From contig NZ_JAZHPF010000016.1 of assembly GCF_036543075.1 (NCBI RefSeq), forward strand, positions 1 through 64,000: DNA of 64,000 nucleotides, read 5' to 3'. The stretch comes from Deinococcus sp. YIM 134068. Lineage in GTDB: Bacteria; Deinococcota; Deinococci; Deinococcales; Deinococcaceae. The translations under genes were made by a program, and so were the position numbers. The notes under the pieces are model-generated. The model did not search any database and had not been told where the DNA came from. It saw nothing but the letters and a program-made list of their open reading frames with translations. Positions 10,226-21,495 of the stretch are shown here, in pieces; position 1 is the stretch's first letter; each line of letters opens with the position of its first letter.

Positions 10226-10504
10226 ATGACAATCAGGGACGGCGAGGGCAAGACGGAGCTGAAGGTGATCGGCGCGAGCGGTCAGATTTCGCTCGGTAAG
10301 GAGTACGCCGGGCGCACGGTCCTGATCGAGCAGCCTGAGCCGGGGGTGTGGCGCATCCGCACCGCCACCGTCATCCCCGACAACGAACGCTGGCTGCACA
10401 CGCCGGAGATGCAGGTGAAGCTTAGAGAGGCGTTTGAGTGGCTGGCGCAGAATCCGGCACGTGAGACAACACCCGAGGAACTCGCCAAACTCCGTGACGC
10501 ATGA
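10226..10504 (+). CDS. Putative antitoxin (AbrB/SpoVT-like small protein)
   Basis: 92 residues. The N-terminal half (TELKVIGASGQISLGKEYAGRTV followed by IEQPEPGVWRIRTATVI) reads as a swapped-hairpin AbrB-type DNA-binding fold. The C-terminal half is a helical tail (EMQVKLREAFEWLAQNP, ETTPEELAKL) of the kind that wraps a toxin partner. The stop codon overlaps the ATG of the next gene (ATGA at 10501), a classic toxin-antitoxin arrangement. The assignment rests on fold-like pattern and neighbourhood, not on a clear family match. Confidence 0.6.
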   Translation: MTIRDGEGKTELKVIGASGQISLGKEYAGRTVLIEQPEPGVWRIRTATVIPDNERWLHTPEMQVKLREAFEWLAQNPARETTPEELAKLRDA

Positions 10505-10803
10505 GCGCCCTGCGTCTGGACCTCAACGTACCTACTTTCCAACGCGACCTCTTCGGCTTGGAGAAAGCGGAGCGGCATGCCGTCCTGAACACGCTCGCCC
10601 GGCTGTACACATTGGATTGGGACACGCTCTCCCGTGCCTCCGGCTTGAACTGGGAGAAGGTGCACTCACGAACCGGACCGAACGGCGAGACGCTGTACAC
10701 CCTGTGCGTCAGTCAGAAAAACCGTCTGCTCTGCACCCGCACGGGAGACACCCTGCATCTGATCTCTATTCACCCCGACCACGACAGCGCCCACGGGCGT
10801 TAG
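10501..10803 (+). CDS. Putative RelE/ParE-superfamily toxin
   Basis: 100 residues with the layout of RelE/ParE toxins: an N-terminal strand and helix pair (PTFQRDLFGLEKAERHAV, then LNTLARLYTLDW), a basic segment (WEKVHSRTGPNG), then strands YTLCVSQKNRLLCTR and DTLHLISIHPDHD. The terminal HPDHDSAHGR resembles the His/Asp-containing end of many HigB/RelE-like ribonucleases. It overlaps its presumed antitoxin by 4 nt. Whether it is an active mRNase cannot be decided from sequence. Confidence 0.6.
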   Translation: MSALRLDLNVPTFQRDLFGLEKAERHAVLNTLARLYTLDWDTLSRASGLNWEKVHSRTGPNGETLYTLCVSQKNRLLCTRTGDTLHLISIHPDHDSAHGR

Positions 10804-10806
10804 CCT
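10801..10806 (+). promoter_or_regulatory. Leaderless -10 box TAGCCT
   Basis: TAGCCT overlaps the stop codon of the toxin gene and ends 7 nt before the ATG at 10814. Confidence 0.5.
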
Positions 10807-10813
10807 GTCCCCC

Positions 10814-11215
10814 ATGAACATCTGGGGCATCGGCAGTTTCGAGAACGAGGTCGGCGCGGCCTTCGCGCAGGAGGTGGCGCAGGACGGGGCCTTCGCGCTC
10901 GCCGAGGCGTTCGACGTGGCGCTGGACCCCGACACGGACTTCCTCGCCGCCGAGGAGGGCCACCGCACCCTTGCCGCCGCCGAGGTGCTGGTCGCTGCAC
11001 TGACGGGCGAGACGGACCGCATCACCGACGCCGGACTGCGCGCGTGGGTAGAAGGTGCCCACCCCGCCGACCTCGAACCTCTACGCGACCTTGCACGGGA
11101 GGCGCTGGGCCGTGTGCTCGGTGAGGACAGCGAACTCCCCGACCTCTGGGCCGATGAACAGGACGCGGAGGCGTGGCGCGAGGACGTGGAGCGGCTGCGG
11201 GCGGCGCTGGGATAG
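10814..11215 (+). CDS. DUF4259 domain protein
   Basis: 133 residues. The opening MNIWGIGSFENEVGAAF is the recognisable start of DUF4259 proteins (W-G-x-x-xF-x-N-D/E). The rest is helical and strongly acidic (ALDPDTDFLAAEEG, LPDLWADEQDAEAWREDV). Family members are small cytosolic proteins of unknown function and often sit near toxin-like or immunity genes. A leaderless -10 precedes it by 7 nt. The next gene starts 12 nt downstream, so the two may be cotranscribed. Confidence 0.75.
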   Translation: MNIWGIGSFENEVGAAFAQEVAQDGAFALAEAFDVALDPDTDFLAAEEGHRTLAAAEVLVAALTGETDRITDAGLRAWVEGAHPADLEPLRDLAREALGRVLGEDSELPDLWADEQDAEAWREDVERLRAALG

Positions 11216-11227
11216 GGGAGGGGTCGC

Positions 11228-11683
11228 GTGCCATCCGTGGCGGAGGTGTGGCTGGCGGACGATCTGGCGCGGTTGGAGGAGAACCCTTCACCGCATATTC
11301 AAGCCGACCTCTATCGCTGCGGCTGGGAGACGGGCTGGACTCCGGCACCGCTGGAGCGAACTCCGCGCCCCTACGTCATCCATCATGCCGTGAACTGGGC
11401 GTCTCCTCGAGGTGGGTTGACTGTGCGGATGCGGGTGAGCGTCTTCGCCCCTGTCCTCGGCTTCATTCGCTGGCCCGCCGCCGAGGAGTGGGGGCGGGAG
11501 TACGTGGACATTCCACCCCTCACCTCCTGGTGGCAGGGGGCGGGGTGGCTGGTGCCCGACGCGAGCTGGTTGAACTCGCCCTTCACGGCGTCCGATCTGA
11601 CCGCGCTGGACCGACAAGCCGCCCGTGAACTCCGCCACTGGCGCGACCTCCCGCGCGGCGACGCCCTCTTCTTCGAGTGGTGA
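11228..11683 (+). CDS. Hypothetical protein
   Basis: 151 residues from a GTG preceded by GGGGAGGGG. It is rich in Trp and Pro (WETGWTPAPLERTPRPY, TSWWQGAGWLVPDASW), with no signal peptide or membrane helix, and ends in GDALFFEW. I do not recognise the family. It closes a run of small same-strand accessory genes starting at 9175 and converges on the hydrolase gene at 11693 with a 9-nt gap. Confidence 0.55.
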   Translation: MPSVAEVWLADDLARLEENPSPHIQADLYRCGWETGWTPAPLERTPRPYVIHHAVNWASPRGGLTVRMRVSVFAPVLGFIRWPAAEEWGREYVDIPPLTSWWQGAGWLVPDASWLNSPFTASDLTALDRQAARELRHWRDLPRGDALFFEW

Positions 11684-11692
11684 CGCCCGCCC

Positions 11693-12451
11693 TTACGGTT
11701 CCGCGATGAACTCCAGCACCGCCCGGAAGATCTGCGCCTCCGTGACCGCTCTGGGCACGGTGGGCCGCCCGTCGCCCCGCTGCGGCCCGTAGCGCCCGAA
11801 GGAGGAGTGGACGGCACCGGGCAGCACGACGAGCCGGGTGTCCGGCGGCAGACGCGCCAGCCCGCCGCGCACCTCCCCCGCGTCCGCCACCCCGTCGCGC
11901 TCCGCGAGGAGGGACAGCACCTGCAGCCCCGAGTCGCGCAGGCTCACGTTGCCCGCCGGGTACGCCCCCATCAGGATCAGGCCGGAGAGTCGCCCCGCGT
12001 GCCGGGCCGCGTAGCCCGCCGCCGCCGCCCCGCCAAGGGAGTGCCCGGCGAGAAACACCCGCTTGCCCGCCCCCAGACGGTCGATGAGCGCATCCGCCCG
12101 ACCCGTACCTGTGAACGCGAGGTCGAGCGGGAAGACCGGGATGACCGTCCGCACCCCCCGCCCGGCAAGGGCCGTGCCCAGCCACTCGTACGCCTGCGGA
12201 CGCACGAAGCCGCCCGGATAGAAGACCAGCAGCGTGTCCGCCTCACGCCCGACGGGCCGGATGTCGAGGAAGGGCTGCGGCGCGCGCTCCAGCGTGGCGA
12301 CCGCCCGCGCCCCCGGATACGCGGCGTCCTGCCCGACGACGAGCGGGGGACGGACGACCACCCGCTGCCCCGTGCCCACCAGATAGCCGAGCAGCACGAG
12401 CAGCAGCGCGGTCAGAAGTGGGCGCAGACGGGATGGGAAACGGCGGGACAT
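11693..12451 (-). CDS. Alpha/beta hydrolase, membrane-anchored or exported
   Basis: 252 residues from the ATG at 12451. This start gives MSRR plus a hydrophobic helix (LLTALLLVLLGYLVG), a signal anchor. The frame is open further upstream, but that part runs into a repeat. The nucleophile elbow GHSLGG sits at about residue 145, preceded by VFYPGGFV (oxyanion region) and followed by the late His in LPGAVHSSFGRYG. These are the catalytic Ser and His of lipases, esterases and dienelactone-hydrolase-like enzymes. The substrate is unknown. Confidence 0.82.
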   Translation of the reverse strand: MSRRFPSRLRPLLTALLLVLLGYLVGTGQRVVVRPPLVVGQDAAYPGARAVATLERAPQPFLDIRPVGREADTLLVFYPGGFVRPQAYEWLGTALAGRGVRTVIPVFPLDLAFTGTGRADALIDRLGAGKRVFLAGHSLGGAAAAGYAARHAGRLSGLILMGAYPAGNVSLRDSGLQVLSLLAERDGVADAGEVRGGLARLPPDTRLVVLPGAVHSSFGRYGPQRGDGRPTVPRAVTEAQIFRAVLEFIAEP

Positions 12452-12491
12452 GGGACCAGCGTAGGGGAAACCGGCCCACTCTTGCCTCACG

Positions 12492-12598
12492 ACGCTTGAG
12501 GCGCAGGAGAAGGGCGAGCGCGTCAGGCGTGCTTGCCCTTCTCCACCATTAATCACGAAGATGCTTCTTTCGCCCGATCCGCAGTTCACCTCAACTGG
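12492..12598. mobile_element. MITE-like element, copy B (short, degenerate)
   Basis: It starts with ACGCTTGAGGCG and ends with CACCTCAACTGG, decayed versions of the 12-bp ends of the family, and the sub-terminal GATCCGCAGTT is also shared. The flanks TCACG (12487-12491) and TCAGG (12599-12603) match at 4 of 5 bases, as expected of an old target duplication. At 107 bp it lacks the CCCTCTCC palindrome but carries another inverted repeat (AGAAGGGC with GCCCTTCT). It lies between the hydrolase start and a terminator. Confidence 0.55.
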
Positions 12599-12612
12599 TC
12601 AGGTCATCGGCA

Positions 12613-12646
12613 ACGAAAGACGCCGCCTCCACCCTGGGAGACGGCG
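12613..12646 (-). terminator. Terminator of the minus-strand membrane protein gene
   Basis: On the minus strand a 10-bp stem (CGCCGTCTCC with GGAGGCGGCG, one wobble) is followed by TCTTTCG. It lies 15 nt after the stop of the gene ending at 12661. Confidence 0.65.
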
Positions 12647-12660
12647 CGTGAAGAGGGAAC

Positions 12661-13605
12661 CTAGCGGCGGGTCGGGTCGGTCGGCAGCGTGGCGATGGCG
12701 CGGTGGGTGGCGGCGTTCCTCGCCCCCATGACGGCGAGGAGCAGCGTCAGGCCCGCGCCGAGCAGCCACGAGAGGCCGGTGTTGCGGGCGGCGGTGCGGG
12801 CGGTGGCCTCGGCGGTCTCGGCGACCTGGCGGGCCTGCGTCTCCAGACGGTTGACCTGCTCGGTGACTTCGGTGCGGACCTCGGTGGCCTGGGCATTCGT
12901 CAGGCCCTGGCGCTCCAGCCGGGTCACGAACTGGTCGCCCGTCAGCGCCTCCTTGACGGCATTGAGGCGCGCGCCGGCGAAGTCGGTGATGTTGGCCGGG
13001 TTCTGGGTGCCGAGGTCGTAGCGGGCGCGGCGGAAGATGCCCGTCACCACGTTGGAGGCGGCCTGCACCTGCTCCTCGCTGAGGTCGGCGTTGCTCCCGG
13101 CGATCAGGTCCACCACGTCGTCCTCGGTGATGCCGTCCACGAAGCTCTGGAGGCCCCCGCTCTGGGCGGCCTCGCTCCCGGCGGCGGCTCCCGCGTTGGC
13201 CGCCGCACCCGCCACGTTGCCGACGAGGTTGCCCGCGCTGCCCAGCAGGCGGCTCACGCTGTTCAGGGCGAGCAGGGTGGTCAGGAGGACGAGCAGGCCG
13301 CCCGTCACGAGGCCCGTCAGCGTCGCGTCGTCGTGGGTCATGGCGGCGATACCGTCGGTGTTGTGGGTGGCGGGGGCGCTCGCGCGCACGGCGGTCAGCC
13401 CGGCGGCGTAGGCCCCCACGAGCGCGGCCACCGCCGTCCAGATGCCTGCCTGGATGCCCGTGCCCGTCAGGGTAATCCCGGTCAGGGCCGTGATGACGAG
13501 GCCGAGGGCGAGGATGGTCAGCGTCGAGACGAGGCCCATCACCAGCCCGGCGAGGACGCCGCGCCAGCTCAGGCGGCGGGAGAGTCGGTCGGTGTTCAGG
13601 GTCAT
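12661..13605 (-). CDS. Alanine-rich integral membrane protein, function unknown
   Basis: 314 residues from the ATG at 13605, chosen because GAAGGAGAACC sits just before it; the longer frame has no such site. Hydrophobic helices are at about 16-45, 48-70 and 100-122, and another near the C-terminus (about 270-292). Between them is a long polar Ala/Asn/Gln-rich helical region ([20 protein letters not shown] and repeated [20 protein letters not shown]) likely to form a coiled coil. I do not recognise a family. Monocistronic, with its own terminator. Confidence 0.7.
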   Translation of the reverse strand: MTLNTDRLSRRLSWRGVLAGLVMGLVSTLTILALGLVITALTGITLTGTGIQAGIWTAVAALVGAYAAGLTAVRASAPATHNTDGIAAMTHDDATLTGLVTGGLLVLLTTLLALNSVSRLLGSAGNLVGNVAGAAANAGAAAGSEAAQSGGLQSFVDGITEDDVVDLIAGSNADLSEEQVQAASNVVTGIFRRARYDLGTQNPANITDFAGARLNAVKEALTGDQFVTRLERQGLTNAQATEVRTEVTEQVNRLETQARQVAETAEATARTAARNTGLSWLLGAGLTLLLAVMGARNAATHRAIATLPTDPTRR

Positions 13606-13830
13606 GTGGTTCTCCTTCGGAAGCCGCCCGCCCCGGTGGGACGCCGACGGCCCGCGCCGCGCCCACGGGGGAGGCGGACTTCGGAACACACCCTAGAGGC
13701 CCGGCGAACTCTGTAGTCGGTCCCACGCTTAACCCAGAGTTCACGCGTTCCGGTCGCGCTTCACCTCTCGGCGGCAGGTCCGCCGCGTCGGCCCCGGCCC
13801 TGGGGACATCGCCACGTGGCCGGGCATCCT

Positions 13831-15087
13831 CTACGTCGGTGCGCCCGCTGGTCCGCTCATGTCGGGGGAGGTGGAGCCGGAGACGGCGGGGGGCTTGACG
13901 TTGACAGGGTGGACGGGACACTGCCCTGTGGCCGGACGGGGCGGCTGTGGCGGCTCCGGCTCCTGTGCCTGGGGCGCGACCCACGGCGTCGGCTGGTCGA
14001 AAAAGTTGGGCCTGAGAATCACGTCGGGGTAGGTGCGCCCGAAGGTCGCGGTCGTGGAGGCGGACAGGGGGGCGACCATCGTTCGCCAGTCGGCGGGGGT
14101 GACGCGACCGGCGCGGGCCTCACGCTCCTCGTGCAGCACGAACTGACGGGCCACCGTGTGATGGTCGAGGATGCTGACCTGACGCCGCTCAAAGGAGAAC
14201 ATCACCGCCGTCGTGAGTTCGAGCAGCGCACGGTCCTTCCACAGCGTCCGGTCGCGGCGCGTGTCCAGTCCCATGCGCCGGGCGATCTCGGGCAGCATGT
14301 CGTAACGGTTCACGTCGCTCAGGTTGCGCGCCCCGATCTCGGCGGCGGTGTACCACGCGCTGAAGGGCGCGGCGGTGTAGGACACGCCCCCGAGGTCAAG
14401 GCGCATGTTCGAGATGGCCGGGTGGCTGTACCACTTCAGGCCCAGATCGGCGAACCACGGCAGTGTGGGGTGCGTGATCGGCACCTCCAGAACGGCGTCG
14501 GCGGGCAGCTCGAACAGTCGCGGTGCCTCACCGGGCGGGTGCAGTACCACCGGCAGGAGGTCGAAGCGGGTGCCGGGGCCGCCCGGCCAGCCCAGCGCGC
14601 GGATGGCGTCGGTCAGCTCGACGTTGGCGGGGTCCCCGACCACCGTGCCGTCGGCCTGCCGGTAGCCCGCGTAGCCGATGAGCTGGGAGTTCCAGACCCG
14701 CAGCCCCGGCTGACCGGGCTGTTGCGGCGCGAAGACGCTGAGCAGCAACCGGGTCCGCCCACCGTTGCAGGCGGCCCGCAGGTGGTCCACCAGACCCCCG
14801 AACACCTCCTCGGCCCCCCGCAGATGCCGGCAGTCCCGGACATGCAGTTGCTGCCAGGAGAACTTGCCCACACAGCGGGTCGAATTGCGCCACGCGATCC
14901 GGGTGCCGTGCGTCAGCTCGTCCGGGGTGTGCTCGACCGTGCCCCGCGCCGCGAACTCCGCGCGAAGCTGGGCGAGGCGCTCGGCGTGCCCCTCGACGAC
15001 GAGACCCTCGTCGTGCAGGAGCGCCTGAAATTGAAGGGCGTCGGCCAGCCGTTCCTCATACTCCGTTTGCGGTACTGCTTGGTTCAT
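13831..15087 (-). CDS. nos: Bacterial nitric oxide synthase oxygenase
   Basis: 418 residues from the ATG at 15087, preceded by CAAGGAGTGGA. The haem-thiolate Cys lies in IAWRNSTRCVGKF, the substrate and pterin site in RFDLLPVVL and PADAVLEVPITHPTLPWFADL, and the catalytic WYSHPAISN and FSAWYTAAEIGARN motifs are intact. It oxidises L-arginine to NO and citrulline using external reductases, since bacterial NOS lacks the reductase domain. In Deinococcus the enzyme is tied to tryptophan nitration and stress responses. Unusually, about 50 residues of Pro-rich tail follow the normal domain end (FFDQPTPW). Confidence 0.95.
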   Translation of the reverse strand: MNQAVPQTEYEERLADALQFQALLHDEGLVVEGHAERLAQLRAEFAARGTVEHTPDELTHGTRIAWRNSTRCVGKFSWQQLHVRDCRHLRGAEEVFGGLVDHLRAACNGGRTRLLLSVFAPQQPGQPGLRVWNSQLIGYAGYRQADGTVVGDPANVELTDAIRALGWPGGPGTRFDLLPVVLHPPGEAPRLFELPADAVLEVPITHPTLPWFADLGLKWYSHPAISNMRLDLGGVSYTAAPFSAWYTAAEIGARNLSDVNRYDMLPEIARRMGLDTRRDRTLWKDRALLELTTAVMFSFERRQVSILDHHTVARQFVLHEEREARAGRVTPADWRTMVAPLSASTTATFGRTYPDVILRPNFFDQPTPWVAPQAQEPEPPQPPRPATGQCPVHPVNVKPPAVSGSTSPDMSGPAGAPT

Positions 15088-15318
15088 TCCACTCCTTGCG
15101 CGCATAGCTCAGGTCGCCGACTCCGCGCAGGGGATCGGCTCCCGCAAGACTCTCGCGGCATAAGAAGGCTGAGAACCTAACACGGCTCTTACTCGTCCCC
15201 ACGCAACTTTGTCCGTGGAGTCTGGAGGGTCCCTCCCCTCGGCGGCGTTCTGGGGTCGGCCAGAGGCCGAATCCACGTGTGGGCGGGGAGAAAGGGGCGG
15301 AAGGGGAAGGAAGGCGAG

Positions 15319-15357
15319 AAAAAGAGCCGGGGCGGACCCATACAGGCCCGCCCCCTC
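15319..15357 (-). terminator. Terminator of the BMP-family binding protein gene
   Basis: On the minus strand the stem formed by GGGGCGG and CCGCCCC (with extra pairing in the loop) is followed by GGCTCTTTTT. It lies about 15 nt after the stop codon at 15371. Confidence 0.7.
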
Positions 15358-15370
15358 GAAGATGAAGAGG

Positions 15371-16468
15371 TTACTTCGTGGGCACCTTGATCGCGCCGCT
15401 GATGATGCGGGCCTTCGCGGCCTCCACACGGGCGACCTGGGCCGAGGAGATCAGCGCCTTGTTGTACTGGTCCACCGCGTAGCCGACGCCGCCCTCCTTG
15501 AGGCCGAAGCGCCGCTCGCCACCTCTGAAGCCGCCGTCCTTCGTGGCCTTGATCAGACTGTACACGGCGTTGTCCACGCGCTTGAGCATGGAGGTCAGGC
15601 CGTGGTTCATCGTGGCGGGGTTCTTGTCGAAGTCGCCGAGGTAGTTCTGGTTGGAGTCCACGCCGATGAAGAACATCGGGCGGGTGTTGCCCGCGCAGGC
15701 CTGACGGTACGACGCGCTCTTCGTCACGTTATTGAAGTTGTTGGAGGCGAAACGCACGCCGCTGGGCAGGTTGCCCGCCTTGAGGCACTGGGTCTGCTTC
15801 ACGTAGTCGATGACGCCGTTGCCGCTCGCGCCCGCCGCCGCGAAGATGATGTCCGACCCCTTCGCGCGCATGGAGGCCGCGATCTCCTTCGCCTTGCCGG
15901 GGTTGTTCCACGCTTCCGGAGTGGTGCCCACGTACTGGGCGATGACGCGCACACGCGGGTTGGCGGCCTTCGCCCCCGCCGCGAACCCGGCCTCGAACTT
16001 GTGGATCAGGGGGATGTCCATGCCGCCCACGAAGCCCACCACGCCCGTGCTGCTGTTCAGCCCGGCAAGGTAGCCCACGAGGTAGCTGCCCTCCTGCTCG
16101 GCGAACACGAGGCTCGCCACGTTCTTCTGCGGCGACACGTCGTCCACCAGCCCGAAGTACAGGTCGGGGTTCTCTTTGGCGACCTGCGTGATGGAAGCGT
16201 TGTTGGCAAAGCCGATGCCGATGGTCAGGTCGAAGCCCTCGCCCGCGAAGGAGCGGATGCCCTGGATGATCTGGCTGGGGTCGGACGGCTCGAAGTCCTT
16301 GAGCTGCACGCCGAGCGTCTTGGCCGCGCGCTGCCCGCCCGTGTAGGCGCTCTGGTTGAAGCTGCGGTCGAACTTGCCGCCCGCGTCGTAGGCCATCCCC
16401 ACGCGCACGGAGTCCTGCGCGGCGGCGAGGGTGGTCAGGGCCAGGGCAAGCGTCAGAAACTTCTTCAT
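15371..16468 (-). CDS. BMP-family ABC transporter substrate-binding protein
   Basis: 365 residues. A short signal peptide (MKKFLTLALALTTLAAAQD) is followed by the BMP/Med fold: VRVGMAYDAGGKFDRSFNQSAY, IIQGIRSFAGEGFDLTIGIG, LYFGLVDD, GFVGGMDIPLIHKFEAGFAAG and DIIFAAAGASGNGVIDY. Members bind nucleosides or related small molecules in the periplasm for ABC import. No lipobox Cys is visible. The ATPase and permeases are not adjacent, so it is an orphan binding protein here. AGGAGATCAC precedes the ATG, and a hairpin terminator follows the gene. Confidence 0.9.
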   Translation of the reverse strand: MKKFLTLALALTTLAAAQDSVRVGMAYDAGGKFDRSFNQSAYTGGQRAAKTLGVQLKDFEPSDPSQIIQGIRSFAGEGFDLTIGIGFANNASITQVAKENPDLYFGLVDDVSPQKNVASLVFAEQEGSYLVGYLAGLNSSTGVVGFVGGMDIPLIHKFEAGFAAGAKAANPRVRVIAQYVGTTPEAWNNPGKAKEIAASMRAKGSDIIFAAAGASGNGVIDYVKQTQCLKAGNLPSGVRFASNNFNNVTKSASYRQACAGNTRPMFFIGVDSNQNYLGDFDKNPATMNHGLTSMLKRVDNAVYSLIKATKDGGFRGGERRFGLKEGGVGYAVDQYNKALISSAQVARVEAAKARIISGAIKVPTK

Positions 16469-16591
16469 GTGATCTCCTCCGAGTGGGGGATGGGGCGTGC
16501 TTTCAGGTGGATTACGTTGAACCCGGTCCAGAGTATACGTGAATCACCCGCCATGCAGAATCCATCCAACTCACGGTTGGCCGTGGGAATG

Positions 16592-16647
16592 AGCCGTCAG
16601 CCGTCAGCCGTCAGCCGTCAGCCGTCAGCCGTCAGCGGTCAGCGGTC
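16592..16647. repeat. Heptanucleotide tandem repeat (AGCCGTC)6 plus (AGCGGTC)2
   Basis: Eight consecutive 7-bp units, six identical AGCCGTC and two AGCGGTC, lie between the divergent BMP-protein and ligA genes. Repeats with the same period but different units occur at about ten other gene borders in the window. Confidence 0.95.
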
Positions 16648-16688
16648 AGCGTGGGGCGGTGAGCCTTCCGCCTTCTGCTCGCCCCTGA

Positions 16689-18785
<2,097 letters not shown>

Positions 18786-18853
18786 GCAGTGGGGCTTGCT
18801 CTGAATGGCCGTCGAAGTTACGCGCCTTCCAGAGGAGTAGGAAAAATCACGAC

Positions 18854-18881
18854 CCACTCACCACTTCCCACTGACCACTGA
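18854..18881. repeat. Heptad repeat, CCACTCA/CCACTTC/CCACTGA/CCACTGA
   Basis: Four consecutive 7-bp units beginning CCACT lie between ligA and the asp23 gene. A nearly identical array is at 33209-33236. Confidence 0.8.
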
Positions 18882-18962
18882 CGGGACCTCGCCACCCCGC
18901 TACACTGTCCCCCATTGCCGGGCCGCCTTCCCAACGGGCGGCCCGCACCGGAGGCGAGAAGC

Positions 18963-19304
18963 ATGGAAGTGGAGATCAGCCGAAGTGTCCTGACGGACAT
19001 CGCGCAGACGACCCTCGACGGGATCGAGGGCATCGAGGTCGCGTCCGCGTCCCTCAAGGTCGGGGAGGTGCTGCGCCAGCAGGGCGGCGGCCCGCGCCGT
19101 CCCCGCGCCCTGCGCGTCACGCGCGACGGGCAGAACGTGACCGTGGACGTGGGCCTGAACGTCGAGTACGGGCGCAACCTCGTGGGCGTGGCGGGGCAGG
19201 CCCAGCGGGCGGTGTCCGAGAACGTGGAACTCATGACCGGCCTGAAGGTGAAGGCCGTGAACGTGACGGTGCTGGGCGTGACGCTGCCGAAGGGGAACGC
19301 TTGA
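18963..19304 (+). CDS. Asp23/Gls24 family protein
   Basis: 113 residues from the ATG at 18963, preceded by GGAGGCGAG. The Asp23 core is visible in [39 protein letters not shown] and [24 protein letters not shown]-like segments near the C-terminus. The family includes alkaline-shock and envelope-stress proteins of Gram-positive bacteria. It leads an asp23-nusB-folD run, an arrangement also common in Firmicutes, so the three are probably one operon. No membrane anchor is visible, so it is presumably cytosolic. Confidence 0.88.
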   Translation: MEVEISRSVLTDIAQTTLDGIEGIEVASASLKVGEVLRQQGGGPRRPRALRVTRDGQNVTVDVGLNVEYGRNLVGVAGQAQRAVSENVELMTGLKVKAVNVTVLGVTLPKGNA

Positions 19305-19362
19305 CCCGGCATCCGCTCCGCCCGGTGAAGTCGGCGCACAGCGTCCTCTCCACGGAGGGACT

Positions 19363-19850
<488 letters not shown>

Positions 19851-19854
<4 letters not shown>

Positions 19855-20720
19855 CGGCCACGACCGCCCGCGTCCTCGCCGGTCCTCCAGCGGCGGCGGC
19901 CCTCCTTGCGGAGACGGCGGCCCGTGCCCGGCGGCTGCCCACCCCGCCCCACCTCGCCCTCGTGCGGCTGGGGGAGGACCCCGCCAGCATGAGCTACGTG
20001 CGCGGCAAGGACCGCAAGGCGCGTGAGGTGGGCCTGCGAAGCACGGTGTACGCTCTGCCGGAGACGACCTCCCAGGACGAACTCCTCGCCCTGATTGCCC
20101 GCCTCAACGCGGACGACGGGGTGAACGGCCTCCTCGTCCAGCTTCCCCTGCCCGCGCATGTGGACGAGGAGGCGGTGCTGCACGCCATCGACCCGCGCAA
20201 GGACGTGGACGGCTTCCACCCGGCCAACGTCGGGGCGCTGTGGGCGGGCCGTCCGACCCTGACGCCCTGCACGCCCGCCGGGGTGATGGCGCTGCTGGCG
20301 CACTATGGCCTCCCCGTCGCCGGGCAGCGGGCCGTCATTGTGGGCCGCAGCCATATCGTCGGGCGACCGATGGCGGCGCTGCTGCTGAACGCCGACGCGA
20401 CCGTGACCGTCGCCCACAGCCGGACCCGTGACCTCGCGGCGGTGACGCGGGAGGCCGACCTCCTGATCGCCGCCGTGGGCCGCGCGCACCTCCTCACGCC
20501 GGACATGGTGAAGCCGGGCGCAACGGTCGTGGACGTGGGAATCAACCGTGTGTCGGGCGGGCCGGAGGGCAAGACCTCGCTGACGGGCGACGTTCACCCG
20601 GACGTGGCGGCGGTGGCCGGGGCGCTCACGCCCGTGCCGGGGGGTGTCGGCCCGATGACCATCGCGCAACTCCTGGCGAACACGGTCACGGCGGCGGAGC
20701 GGCAGCAGGCGGAAGGGTAA
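19851..20720 (+). CDS. folD: Bifunctional methylenetetrahydrofolate dehydrogenase/cyclohydrolase
   Basis: 289 residues from a GTG overlapping the nusB stop (GTGA). It interconverts 5,10-methylene-THF, methenyl-THF and 10-formyl-THF using NADP, supplying one-carbon units for purines and formyl-Met. Motifs: [14 protein letters not shown] with the catalytic Tyr and Lys, [58 protein letters not shown] and [15 protein letters not shown]. All catalytic residues appear intact. Probably the last gene of the asp23-nusB-folD operon. Confidence 0.97.
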
Positions 20721-20782
20721 GGGCAGAGGGCGGAAAGGCCCAACACCCGAACGCGGCAAAGGCTCTAAACTCCCCGGCGAGT

Positions 20783-21244
20783 GTGAACACCCCTCTCGAA
20801 GACCTCCTCGGCAACCGCTGGCTCTGGACCGCCGTCTTTGCGTCGGTGGGCGCGCAGGCGATCAAAGTCCTCCTCATTCTGCTCCTGGAGCGCCGCTGGC
20901 GTCCCGCCGCCGCGATGGAGACGGGCGGGATGCCCAGCAGCCACTCCGCGATGGTCGCGGCCCTCACGACGGGCGTGGCGCTCACCCAGGGCCTCGGCAG
21001 CCCCCTTTTCGCCGCCAGCGCCGTCTTCGCCCTGATCGTCATGTACGACGCGACGGGCGTGCGCCACTCCAGCGGCATCCAGGCCCGGCTCCTGAACGAA
21101 CTCGTGGAGGAGTTGCGCGCCGTCGTCCGCGAGGGCTTCGCGCCCCTGCCGCTGCGGGTGCTGCTCGGCCACACCTATCTGGAAGTGCTGGTGGGCACGC
21201 TGATCGGCGTCGGGATGGCGTTTCTGGCGTTCCGGGTGCTGTAG
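20783..21244 (+). CDS. Divergent PAP2 family membrane protein (DUF212)
   Basis: 153 residues from a GTG. The signature METGGMPSSHSAMVAALTTG and MYDATGVRHSSGIQARLLNE defines the DUF212/divergent PAP2 family of inner-membrane proteins distantly related to lipid phosphatases. Helices are at about 8-28, 50-75, 76-95 and 130-150. The His in PSSHS corresponds to a PAP2 catalytic region, but activity in this family is unproven. A TAAACT box lies 11 nt upstream. It follows folD by 62 nt. Confidence 0.88.
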   Translation: MNTPLEDLLGNRWLWTAVFASVGAQAIKVLLILLLERRWRPAAAMETGGMPSSHSAMVAALTTGVALTQGLGSPLFAASAVFALIVMYDATGVRHSSGIQARLLNELVEELRAVVREGFAPLPLRVLLGHTYLEVLVGTLIGVGMAFLAFRVL

Positions 21245-21253
21245 GGGAGAGGG

Positions 21254-21274
21254 GCCAGCCGCCAGCCGCCAGCG
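21254..21274. repeat. Heptad repeat, GCCAGCC x2 plus GCCAGCG
   Basis: Three 7-bp units start 9 nt after the DUF212 stop codon. The unit is close to those at 16592, 38011 and 44758. Confidence 0.75.
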
Positions 21275-21495
21275 AGAGAGGGAAATCGACTGTGTCAGTC
21301 GGGAGACCGTTGATCCCTCTCCCCGGTTCGGGAGGCGTCCACGCCTGCACGGTCCGCGTCCTCCCCCCTCGTCCCCGGCACGACGGGTCCCACGAGGGCC
21401 GCGCCGGAAGGAGAGCGGTGGCGGGAGGGCCTGCGGTCGCTCACAGGTCGCCAGCCTCCCGAACTCAGGGTGCCAGAACCCTCCCCAGGACCGCC

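Noticed and set aside
12452..12589. Upstream extension of the alpha/beta hydrolase frame
   Set aside because: The added residues are encoded partly by the MITE-like copy B, and the ATG at 12451 starts a proper signal anchor.
15106..15318. Possible small gene between NOS and the BMP-protein terminator
   Set aside because: No frame with a start, ribosome site and normal codon bias was found; the gap likely holds only the NOS promoter.
16592..16647. CRISPR-like array
   Set aside because: The 7-bp units are contiguous with no spacers, and no cas genes are present.
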